Source: Zychaea mexicana (taxonomy: Eukaryota; Mucoromycota; Mucoromycetes; Mucorales; Lichtheimiaceae). Taken from it: DNA of 64,000 nt. The DNA lies in the NCBI RefSeq assembly GCF_025766255.1, contig NW_026516714.1, positions 1 to 64,000 on the forward strand, given 5' to 3'. The translations under genes were made by a program, and so were the position numbers. Positions within the stretch are counted from its first letter, which is position 1. Every line of letters starts with the position of its first letter. Shown in pieces: positions 1 to 9,573 of the stretch. The notes beneath the pieces were generated by a model, which was not told where the DNA came from, searched no databases, and saw nothing but the letters and a program-made list of their open reading frames with translations.

Positions 1-733
1 TCGTTTCCTCCACCGACGGATCCAGCGACATTTTGAATCGCGTGCGTCCGTTGATGTTTTCATACTGTGTGTGCAGGTGTTTGCCGATCGCATCGAGTGA
101 CTTTTGTGGGACGAGTAAAAATGGGTCGATCCAGCATTCAAGTTTGGCGCACGGGTTGGTCTTGACGACATCCGGTGGATCTGTGCCGATGTTCAGACAG
201 ATAACGAGGAGACCTATAATTTGATTACTGTTTAGCAAATACGCTGACTGTTTTCTTCATTTGAACAATATATATACATGCCTGACACTGTTTTAATTCT
301 TTCTCGTAAGCGCTATATATGGTATATATTACAAAGAAACAAACAGAAAAAAAGAAACGAGTTTAGTCAGTTATGTATGTATAAAGAACTATTCGTAGAA
401 AGAAGGACACTATACCCAATCTAGAGACACATTTCGCACAGCTGGATCTGGTTTGGCATTGGTGTCATGTCGTTTGTCAGAAAAGTGTAAAAAGCTTAGA
501 ACGTCATCCTCATACACAGCATGGTCAAACCCGTGCCGTACTGTTGAAACAGCTCTTCGTTGTTGTTCATCGTTAGTTGTCGTTGTTCGAGTAGTATCGT
601 GTTCTGCCGTGTTGTCGTTGCGTTCGCCATTAACAAGTGTGCTACTTGTACTGCGCGCGTCTTCGTTATTATTATTATTGCTGTTGTTGTTTGCTGCGTC
701 CGACGCAATGACATGCACCGCTGCGCTGGGCAT
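1..733 (-). CDS. Raptor (TORC1 scaffold subunit; Kog1/Mip1 homologue), N-terminal part, runs off the left edge
   Basis: Raptor presents substrates to the TOR kinase in TORC1. Three exons are visible on the minus strand: 733-416, 312-282 and 213-1 (continuing left). Exon 1 begins with a low-complexity Asn/Thr-rich stretch, then reads SFLHFSDKRHDTNAKPDP and ends in LDW. The 31-base exon 2 reads RLRERIKTVS. Exon 3 gives GLLVICLNIGTDPPDVVKTN and then NPCAKLECWIDPFLLVPQKS. This order matches the conserved Raptor N-terminal (RNC/caspase-like) region, where DWRMRDRMKTVS precedes the CLN-G-DPPDVVKT motif. The ATG at 733 is the last in-frame Met before the conserved part; an upstream ATG at 814 is also open. 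The intron between exons 2 and 3 has a GC donor. Identity is strong; the exact start is uncertain. Confidence 0.9.
214..281 (-). other. GC-AG intron in the Raptor gene
   Basis: The donor reads CAG|GCATGT and the acceptor TTATAG. Joining phase-1 exon 312-282 to exon 213-1 restores the family motif TVS-G-LLVICLN with the length expected from Raptor. I found no GT donor that keeps the frame. Confidence 0.75.
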
Positions 734-1914
734 TGCTTTATATAGTTTTACAACAAGCTTTGCAACTACAGAAAAAAAATGTTTCGTGCAGAACACAATT
801 TGTATATGCATCAAGCAAACGCATTAGCAATTGGGCACTCTTATTCTTTTATTGTTTAATGGTACATTGAGCGTTACCGAAAATGCAAAAAGAAAAAAGT
901 ATGGTGGCAAAAAAAAAGGGAATATGATACAAGAGGAAAAAGCTAGTTTCTCCCTTCTATGTTAGCTGCTGCTGGAAACAATGCCAGTCGGTCGGTCGGT
1001 CGGGTCAAATAGTTGTGACTGAAGTGCTTGAGACCGAAATCGTGAAAACGGTATGAAAAATTGATAACTGCTGCGGTTGCTATTGCTGACCCAAAGGAGA
1101 ATACTAGTAACTTAAAAATGTGGGTGACCCTCAACAGCTACAAAACTTGACTTTAAGAAAAACTATGGCTCGGAATCTTCCTCCTAAACCTCGACTTCAT
1201 AAGCCTATACATATCCAAGGAAGCACTAGTTTTAAAGACGACCTTGGGCTACTCTAGCATACTTTAGCGGGTAAACGTTTCCTTTCAACGAGATCGCTAC
1301 GTTCAAACCTTGTACATAGCCTTCTTCAGTGGATGCAGCGCAACAATAGTTATATCCTGTTACTAGTATTGATGGCATGTTTCCGAAAGACTGTGTTAAG
1401 TCATCGATAAGACGCATATATGGCCCGTTTTAATACAAAACAACGATTGTGTCAAAGCAGCGTTTCGTATGGCGAAGACCGATCATTTGCAATAGTCTAG
1501 GTTGATGTTTTCTCCTACATAGCCCTCTTATTTTTAAAAGTTGGAAGAGTTTTCCAATTGAGCTTGTCTTGTCGAAACCGTATAAATCAACTCTTAATTT
1601 AAAGCTCTTTTTGTCCGCTTAAATGATGGTTCGTTTAATATTAAAAAAGGCCGAGTCGATGTCTTCCCATTTGCTCGAGATATCTCAAAGATAGAGCCAT
1701 TTAAAGCATTGGGAACGTGTAGCTGCAAACGCTCAACATTATTGACGAGCGTAAAAGAATAATCATATTAAATCCGCCCTGTCACCTGAAATAGACCGTT
1801 CCGCCACAGGTGCGTCGGGACGTGAAGTATTCGACGCATTGCGCGAAGCTGCGCGAACTTACAACACCTCCTTCACATTTTCATTCTTTTGCGCGCCACA
1901 CTTTCTATCCAACC
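734..1914. other. Intergenic stretch with unresolved minus-strand ORFs
   Basis: Two short minus ORFs look protein-like but are not recognised. One (1417-1232) reads MPSILVTGYNYCCAASTEEG near its start; the other (1134-943) has a hydrophobic run IFKLLVFSFGSAIATAAVI. A TTTTGTAG acceptor-like site lies just before the second, so they could be exons of one small membrane protein, but I could not join them convincingly. The rest is AT-rich and includes the likely CSN2 promoter (about 1780-1910). Confidence 0.3.
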
Positions 1915-4245
1915 ATGAGCGACGACGATTTTATGCTTGAAGATGACGAAGGGGCAAGTAGCTAGTTTAGGAAAAAGGAAACTGTATAGAAAGCTTCAAC
2001 AGTGGAGAAAGACGGGGAAAAAGGTACTAAATAAAGGAACTTGGAATTCCTTTTTCTCTTCAGGATTATGACTTCGAGTACGAAGACGACGACGACGACG
2101 AACCCGATGCCGACTTAGAAAATCGATATTATAATGCGAAAGGTATAGTTGAAACTGGAGTAGAAAGGACAAATCTCATTCGAATGGAACGATGGATTTA
2201 GACGAGGAATTGCTTTAATATGAATGTGTCTCACATTCATTCTAAATGTTGTTAGCCCGCAAGGAGGACGATCCCGAGGGCGCAATCACCGAGTTTCAAG
2301 GTGTCGTTGATGCTGAGGAAGAAAAAGGGGATTGGTATGTGCTCTCACACAAACACACACAAAGAAAGCACACGTACCTTCAATTTGGGCCTGAGACACA
2401 CACGTATAACACATTGATATTAGGGGCTTTAAATCACTCAAACAGATGGCCAAGATATCATTTCATCTGAATAAGCCAGACGACGTACGTGTTATCATCT
2501 TGAACCTCGTATGCACAAAAGTGATGATTCGCCTCATAACTTTTTGGGCTTTTGGCTTGTTTAGACTTTAAAATACTACAAGCAACTTCTTACGTATACC
2601 AAATCGGCTGTCACCCGCAATTATAGCGAAAAAAGTATCAGCAATATCTTGGATTACGTGTCAACTTCAGACAATATGGCCTTTGTAGAGCAGTTTTATC
2701 AGATCTCGTTGGATGCGCTGCAGGAGATGAACAATGAGGTACATTACATTTTCGACTGAGAAATTAGGGGATGGGGAAGTAGAAAGCTAATCACCGGCTA
2801 TCCGTCCTATCTAGCGTCTGTGGGTCAAGACCAATTTAAAACTGGCCAAACTTTATCTGGATCGCAAGGAATATGGCCGATTACAAAAGGTAAAAAGATG
2901 CTCCTATTTCTCTCTCTCTTATACTATCATGAGGAAACAAACCCCCACTCTGAGCTACTGACAACAAAGGGACATTCTAGATCTTACGCGAGTTGCGCAA
3001 GGCATGTGAGAGTGGTGACGGCACAGACTACCAAAGAAAAGGCACACATCTTCTTGAAGTGCTTGCACTCGAAATCCAAATGCACACAGAAACAAAAAAC
3101 AGCAAGAAACTAAAGGTTTGTAAAGGCTCGGTGTCTATATTGGCACGTTGTCGTATCAAGAAAAAAAAATAAGTAATTGATGTATCCTATATAGGAACTC
3201 TATCAACAATGTCTGAATGTCAAGTCGGCTATTCCACATCCTCGGATCATGGGTGTTATCCGTGAATGTGGTGGTAAAATGCATATGGGTGAAAGTAAGT
3301 TTGGACTGATTCCAACCAAAATCATCTATATTTGCTAGCAAAGATCAAGTAGGGATGTACTGATGCGTTATGAGCATGATTTTTGTTTGAAAATAAACAG
3401 AGGAGTGGGATATGGCACAAACAGATTTCTTCGAATCCTTCAAAAACTATGATGAAGCTGGAAGTCCACAACGTATTCAAGTACTTAAGTAAGTGATCCC
3501 TACACAAATTTTTGTATATGTCCAAGGTTGTACTGTTCAAGCATATACTGAAGGTCAGCCTACACAAACAGATATTTGGTACTTGCGAATATGTTGACCG
3601 AATCACAGATCAACCCGTTCGACTCACAAGAAACCAAGCCATACAAGAACGATCGAGAAATTGTTGCCATGACTAACCTAGTGAGCGCTTTCCAAAGAAA
3701 AGATATCCGGGAATTCGAGCGTATCTTGAAAAGTAATCGTCAAGCCATCATGGGTGACTCTTTTATCCGCGCTTACATTGACGATGTTCTGGCAAACATT
3801 CGGAAGCAAGTTCTCGTTAAGCTTATCAAGCCCTATACTCGGATAGAGCTTGCGTTTATGGCAAAGGTAATAGACAATCATATTTCTTCTTAAACAACCA
3901 AAGACAGCACACCATCCTGAGATAATTGGCTAATTAGCGCCCAACCCTTCCTTTTCCTCATCAATGTAATACCATAGCAACTCAACATCGCGGTCGAAGA
4001 AGTTGAGGAACTACTGATAGCTTTGATATTGGATGAAAAGATATCTGGTCGAATCGATCAAGTCAACCAACGACTTGAACTTGAGCAAAGGTAAAGTAAT
4101 AAATAGCGTAAAGTGGTATATGTATGATTTATTGTTAATCTGTGTGATATGTAGATCTACGGACACTGTGAAATATGAAACAATGGAGAAATGGTCCAAT
4201 AACCTTTCCAAATTGTGCAAAACCGTTTCCAGTCGTGCTCAATAA
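1915..4245 (+). CDS. COP9 signalosome subunit 2 (CSN2)
   Basis: CSN2 is a PCI-domain subunit of the COP9 signalosome, the complex that removes NEDD8 from cullins. Twelve exons: 1915-1953, 2064-2142, 2256-2334, 2424-2484, 2565-2738, 2815-2889, 2981-3115, 3195-3294, 3401-3488, 3572-3866, 3978-4090, 4155-4245. They give 442 residues, almost exactly the length of human CSN2 (443). The acidic start [12 protein letters not shown], then [13 protein letters not shown] and [16 protein letters not shown], match the family N-terminus. The middle ([20 protein letters not shown]) and the PCI region ([41 protein letters not shown]) are strongly conserved. Exon 1 uses a GC donor. The start is fixed by the conserved N-terminus. 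Overlapping plus ORFs are read-throughs of its introns. Confidence 0.95.
1954..2063 (+). other. GC-AG intron 1 of CSN2
   Basis: The donor is GGG|GCAAGT, a perfect GC-donor consensus, and the acceptor is TTCAG before GATTATGAC. The nearest GT (inside the GCAAGT) would shift the frame into an immediate stop, whereas the GC site joins DDEG to DYDFEY as expected for CSN2. Confidence 0.8.
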
Positions 4246-4312
4246 TAAAACTTTTCCCTCCAACCTCCAAAACATTCCAATTTAATTTTTTACTAGTGAA
4301 CTTCTTCCACTT

Positions 4313-5842
4313 TTAGTATCCAAAGTTATTTTGCTGATTATATCCAAGATCGTTCAACGCTGTCAATAACTGAGTGCGGGCTGTCTTGATATCGTCATAA
4401 TTAAGAGCACTGATGGCCCATTTGGCATGTTTCTGTGCGGCCGCAACACTGCCAGGGTCGAGCATGGGTGTATCTGAAGTACCTGCAGATGTTGATGTTT
4501 GTACAGGTGCAGGAGCTGCAACAGGTTGTGGCGGTGGCGGTTGTTGTTTTTGCTGTACGACAGGTGGAGGCGGTGTAGATGTTGTGGGTGGAGGCACATG
4601 TGGAAGCGTACTGTTACTGGGCGTGACGGGCGGTGAAGTAGCAGCAGGAGGGGGAGAAGGGTGTTGCGACATAGTAGTAGAAGAAGAAGGTTGACCAGGC
4701 GAGGATGGTGTGGCGGAGGCGGGTGGCGGAGGCGTAAAGTTTGGAGGCAGTTCAGCAGAAGCATTACCGGGTAAAGGCGCTGTAAAGTTCGAAGGTGGAC
4801 TAGGAAATTCGGATATCGAGGCAGGAGGTTGTGCGGGCATGTCTTTATCCAACGCCATTTCTTCATCTTCTTGTTGCTGCTCACCAGGTGCGCCCGGTGT
4901 GGGTGTACGACCTTCCCGGAGGGCCTTCATGATATCAGCAGCCTTCCATTTTGCGTACTTAATCTTTGCCTCGATCTATCAAATATGTGTTGTGTGAAAC
5001 TTCTTACTGTCGCTCATACCAGTCTTTCAGTACAGCTTTTCCCAGTTCCCTACACAGCGTGTTTCACTTATTCATACCTCTGGATCTAAATCATCAAACG
5101 TTTTCAAAAGTTCCAAGAAGATGGACGCTGCCAAGAAAGTCTTGGCGGTTTTCCTTTGGTAAAGCAAAACGATAATCAGAACCCCTTTGCATTTAACGCG
5201 TGCTTCCATCCCTTTTCTCTCGCCTTCCTCCACACATCATCCAGTTCTTCAACCCATCCACTTACTTGGACGCCTTTCCACTGCGGTCTTCATTGTCAGC
5301 ATTGAGAAACACTTTGAGTGCAAAGTTTTCAAGATGTGCATAGCCCACCAAATCGCTGGTGATAGCTTCATTATTGGCGCCAAGGGCTGTTTTCACCTAA
5401 TGTAGAACAAGAATATATGTTAATATCTCATTCTCCCTCATTTATAAATGATCTGCCAAGATTTAATAAGAACTTAAGCTTGGCTCCTTCCCCCTCTCTC
5501 CTCATATCAAGCTAAAGGTTGTGTGTATGCGTTGCTTCTATTTTCCTAGAATTACCTGCTCCAATTTATCCAAAAGCTGTGACAAGTACGCATTGGTTTC
5601 TTTGTTACTCGGACCTTTGCTAATGGCCATTTTCACCGCATAATATTGAGCTATAAATATAAGGAAAATGAGCTTAAGTGATAAAGAGGAAAAGTGGGAG
5701 TTCCCATTACTGTTACTGTTCAAAGTATATTTTGTTAGACCGAGACAATACCATAGTAAGAAACGATAGGATCTCTTTCACTAAGCTCTTGACCACGTTG
5801 AATATAGGGTGCAATGTACTTTATATCAGCTGGTATCTCCAT
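4313..5842 (-). CDS. VTA1-like ESCRT/multivesicular body factor (Vps4 activator)
   Basis: Vta1 binds and stimulates the AAA ATPase Vps4, which takes apart ESCRT-III in multivesicular body sorting. Five exons on the minus strand: 5842-5752, 5650-5556, 5396-5266, 5153-5078, 4975-4313, giving 351 residues. The N-terminal Vps60-binding domain is clear: YIQRGQELSERDPIVSYY, then YYAVKMAISKGPSN, LENFALKVFLNADNEDRSGK and ADIMKALREGR. A long Pro/Ser/Gln-rich linker follows (about residues 150-300). The C-terminal Vps4-binding helices read AAAQKHAKWAISALNYDDI and end LTALNDLGYNQQ. Splice phases are consistent throughout and all introns are GT-AG. The gene is convergent with CSN2, only 67 bases away. 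An overlapping plus ORF at 4710-4997 is a shadow of the linker. Confidence 0.93.
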
Positions 5843-8346
5843 TGTGTGTGTGTATGTAAGTTGAGGAAAAAACCAAAAAGGCTAAAGACAGTGACAAGCA
5901 CCCTCGACACGCGTGTGCATTTTTTTTAGGTACAGCAGGCATTGATCTCAAATTTGATTCGCTCTATAATGTCACCGGGACTTCGACGCAATGCGGGCAT
6001 TTACAGCTCCACCGCAGATAACAACATCGTGGTAGTGTTGTAGCAGACAATGCGTGTATCATCTTTGAGCAGAATACAATGTTATCGCTTATAATTGAAC
6101 GTGTAGCAGCTCATAGCCATGTACCCTATCATTCTGGACTCTCACTTTTGCTATAATGTCAATTACAGGTGAAAAGTCAACAATCCCTTGACAAGAAGAT
6201 GCTCCTTCAATAGTACCACTGTACACACTTGTTTTGGGACGAGTTAAAATTAATTCACTTATTATCAGAAAGCTCACTATCTTTGAATTGTTGTTTTTTA
6301 TTTTGATATTGTTACTTGAATCTACGCGATGGCGTCTTTTCATCTTTTGTTAAGAAAGAAAGTGAGGAATTGTAACTGCCACGAACGACGAGGCGGATGA
6401 ATCGAAGTTGACTACAACAGCAGATAGTAGCCTATTTGACAGGTTACACCTCTTGTAGTAGCGGCCGCAGTTGCATGGTGGCTCTGAATGAATTGGGATG
6501 GCGGTAAGACACGATGAAAATTGACTAGTATCTTGTTGTCTATTCACTACATAGCTGCAACAAACATGCTAAGAAAGATAGGATAAGATGATGAGGGGTT
6601 GCTATATACACACGTCACTCGCTCACTCTCTTTTGCCGATACTATACAGCTACTCTCTTCACCCTTCATCTTGCTTCTTATTGTGCGACAGGATACGTAT
6701 TATCGTTACAAAAAGCAAGTGAAAAGATGTTATTATTTAAATATGGATGCTCCTAAATCTTTGAAAGATAAATACAATGCTCAACAATGAAGTAGCACTG
6801 CACCGTATAGTGTATTCTGCAAAGGGGACACAATCATATTCCTACTCGCAGCTTCAATTTTCAAAGTTGGAACCTACGTACGAAAATACCGGTAAATAAA
6901 TACGATGTGTTAGATGACAATTATACAGTAGTAACACCACTCGTTATGGTCGGGTTCATGACGGGGACTGGATCTTCTAGATCTGCGACTTTTCTTTTCT
7001 GCTTGCCTAGTCATTATTGGTTGTGAAGGACCAGAAGCATCAAGAATAGGCAAAGGAGGGTTTTGTTGATGTGTATTTGTTGCCATACTTTATTTCTTGC
7101 CGGCGCCGACGCCGACGCCGTCCGGTCGTGCAATTCAAATCCGCAGTCAGTTCTAATACTTTCCTCTCTAATATACATAACACCATCAATGCCAAGCTTT
7201 TCAATGTGAGGCAATATTGCTATATTCTCCGGGTGGAACATCATTGGTCTGCTGATAGAAATGTCATGTTTATAAAAAAAATTGTGCTAATCAACCTATG
7301 ACCAAAAAAGACATTGAAAAATGCGTAGCCACACACACAAAACACATCCCCATCGCTCTCACTTTTCTCTGTAAATCATGGGAGACCTATAATAATAAAA
7401 AGAGATTCTTTGCTTAAAACAGATAATTGAGGTGGTGATCATAACGATGACCGAAGAAATCGAGCTATCATACGTAGTAGTATCAAAATTACTCTTTGTC
7501 ATGATTGATCCAATCCTATGTCAATTTGTATCATTAGTGTGCCGACGCCACTCTTGTATCTATGATTTGATACATCATACTGCATTGTCATACAAAAAAC
7601 AAAGTTTCCGTTTTAGAAGAACATATATTTATTTACATTACCATGCCGCAAATAAGAGCAGCGATAAAGGCAATTGAAGAACTCGGGCGTTGCCGGCTAT
7701 CCCTTTCGTTTGTCGAAGTTTCACTATTACCACGTGCTTTTAACTTAACAGTTTATGTACTACCATTTACAATCGAATTTCCTGAAGTTATCGATGATGT
7801 TTAAGGACTCTATTATATCATAGAAAAAGAAGCAGGGTGGTTTAGGGGATATGCATGCGGCGGCGGCGCCAGTATCATCAGCCACAGCCTTTACAGTAAT
7901 CAAGTTTGAGAACGCATACGATATCTATTCGAAAAAAAAACATGCTGCACAAGGTGCATATAGTGATGATAAAAATGGTACTTATAGCGTTCTGTTACTC
8001 TCTGATTTTGTTACTTCCACGACAAGCATTTGGTATTTCTGCTGCGCTGCACCCAAATGAAAAAAAATGGGCATGATGATACTGGCTTATTATGTAACGC
8101 AAACAAAATTAAAACCCCAAAGTGTCAAATGAAGAAGGACAGAAAAACGTGTCTTGTTTCTTCAGGCGGGAAAAAATAAGCCATTTACGTAGCTAAGCCC
8201 AGTATGTGAAATGCAACATTCTTTTCTCTATGGCTTTGTTCTTGTCAAGGGATTTGAAAAATGAACAAGCCGCCGCTCGCCCCCAAACCTTACTCCACTT
8301 TTAAAGGCAGTTTATAGTGAACACAGTATTAAGTGTTTTATGATTC
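5843..8346. other. Intergenic region with no firm gene
   Basis: About 2.5 kb of AT-rich sequence. Several short ORFs exist on both strands (for example minus 6343-6089, minus 6547-6350, minus 7244-7014). None has a recognisable domain, and I could not join them by consistent splice sites. A plus ORF from an ATG at 7447 has a faint F-box-like pattern (MIDPILCQFVSLVCRRH), too weak to call. A GCCGAC/CGGCGC-type simple repeat lies near 7098-7120. Confidence 0.3.
7643..7804 (+). CDS. Small ORF, 53 residues, unrecognised
   Basis: ATG at 7643 (context ACCATGCCG) to TAA at 7804. It begins MPQIRAAIKAIEELGRCRLS and ends FTIEFPEVIDDV. The composition is balanced and protein-like rather than low-complexity, but I recognise no family. 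It could be a small gene, a last exon or a remnant. No TATA box, splice-site chain or partner gene supports it. Confidence 0.2.
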   Translation: MPQIRAAIKAIEELGRCRLSLSFVEVSLLPRAFNLTVYVLPFTIEFPEVIDDV

Positions 8347-8985
8347 TCATAAAGACGAAGACTTTATTGACATGGGTGGGCTATCGTCGCCAATGGGTGG
8401 GGACATATTACTAGGAGTAGTTGTAGCAGCAGTTTTATAGGTAAAAATATTACCCTCCGTACTGTTACTAGATGAGTTCCTGTCATAATCATCGATATCC
8501 ATCATTGTAGCCATCGATTCCATCTTCTGTTGTATGGGTGGCAATTTTATTCGTTCCTTGACGTCGTCCTTGTTGCTTATACTACTGCTACTTCTGTCAT
8601 TACAACAATGGTTGTCGGTGCTAACATGCAATGGCTTCTGTCCTCCTATTGATAATGGTGGCGATGGATGGTGGTGTTCTTGTTTGTTCTTGATGCCGGC
8701 TGCGGAGAAGGAGGGGGAGCCAGAGGGCGAAGAGGATAAATGAAATGCTGCTTTATTGCATTGATTCTCGTGCCGAACTCTAGAGTCTTTACGTGTGAAT
8801 GTTTTTGTGCAAAGACTACATTGAAATCGTTCTTGTCGTAAATGCACAGAGTTTTCATGCCGGGACCGATCACGTCGTCTTGTAAAAGACTTTTTGCATT
8901 GAGCACAATATTGGTCGCTGGACAACTGTTGTTTTCTATGCTGTTTGTTACGAAGGATATTGGTTCCTGTTGTTGGTTGAGACAT
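8347..8985 (-). CDS. Two-finger zinc-finger protein (one C2H2, one C2HC)
   Basis: A single-exon ORF of 212 residues from the ATG at 8985 (MSQPTTGTNILRNK); an in-frame ATG at 9006 is an alternative start. Two adjacent fingers lie at about residues 30-80. Finger 1 is YCAQCKKSF followed by RSRHENSVH (C-x2-C-x12-H-x4-H). Finger 2 is FQCSLCTKTF followed by RVRHENQC, where the last His is replaced by Cys (C2HC). The remainder is Ser/Pro/His-rich and disordered, ending PPMSIKSSSL. Tandem fingers with a basic RRRDRSRH helix suggest DNA binding in the nucleus; target genes cannot be inferred. A TATA box sits about 100 bases upstream of the start. Confidence 0.75.
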   Translation of the reverse strand: MSQPTTGTNILRNKQHRKQQLSSDQYCAQCKKSFTRRRDRSRHENSVHLRQERFQCSLCTKTFTRKDSRVRHENQCNKAAFHLSSSPSGSPSFSAAGIKNKQEHHHPSPPLSIGGQKPLHVSTDNHCCNDRSSSSISNKDDVKERIKLPPIQQKMESMATMMDIDDYDRNSSSNSTEGNIFTYKTAATTTPSNMSPPIGDDSPPMSIKSSSL

Positions 8986-9083
8986 CTTAATAGTGGTTAA
9001 AATCATATAGAAGCTGTTATTGCAGTGATAAAAGAGAGAAAGAAAGTAAAGATAGCATGAAACATTGGAAAAGGACTTGAGCT

Positions 9084-9092
9084 TTATATATA
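9084..9092 (-). promoter_or_regulatory. TATA box of the zinc-finger gene
   Basis: TATATATAA-type element on the minus strand, about 100 bases upstream of the preferred ATG at 8985. Position and match are typical of a fungal core promoter. Confidence 0.5.
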
Positions 9093-9330
9093 GAATTTTT
9101 TGACGGCATATAAAAAAAAATTGCAAAAGTAAAACTTAAAATGTATGCATGTATGCGTGTGTGCGTGTGTTGTCGTGCTGAGTGCCTGCGTAGCTGATAT
9201 GGAAAATGGAAGAAAAACGACTGGTGTAGGAATTTGTGTGCGTGGGGGTTGATAAAACAAAGGGCTCAGTATGTACACAAAATGACAATTTTTCTTATAA
9301 AGTAGTAATAGTGGTAGTAGTACTGTTTGA

Positions 9331-9573
9331 TCAAAAATGTTGAGAAGATGGGGCAGGGGTATCATCATCGACAACAGCAAATGACTTGCTTGTGGTTTTC
9401 AGTAGCCGGTCGTTATTGCTCATGGGATTTTGTGGGCTGCTGGTAATGGTAGTGGTGATATACATGATGAATGAGGGCATGATCGTGTGTGTGAATGTGT
9501 CAGAGATGTATAGAAACAAGAAGAAAAATGCAATATGTGTAATAATGTGTCGTGCTGCGAGCAGTGAAGGCTG
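9331..9573 (-). other. In-frame extension beyond the TAG of the Mga2-like gene, with a possible transmembrane segment
   Basis: The frame stays open for 80 codons after the TAG at 9576-9574, ending at TGA 9331. It starts QPSLLAARHIITH and continues IAFFFLFLYIS, a hydrophobic run flanked by Arg and Asp. Yeast Mga2/Spt23 carry a C-terminal membrane anchor at the equivalent place. A 33-base GT-AG stretch (GTATGC at 9587 to CGCAG at 9555) spans the TAG and is a multiple of three, so removing it, or reading through the stop, would add the anchor. It may instead be 3' UTR with chance openness, or a nonsense mutation. Confidence 0.4.

Noticed and set aside
4363..5175. Several open plus and minus ORFs of 80-170 residues over the VTA1 gene
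   Set aside because: They are shadows of the Pro/Gln-rich VTA1 linker and its introns; splice phases and conserved motifs support only the minus-strand gene.
7432..7677. F-box gene suggested by MIDPILCQFVSLVCRRH
   Set aside because: The match is short, the helix pattern is poor and nothing LRR-like follows.
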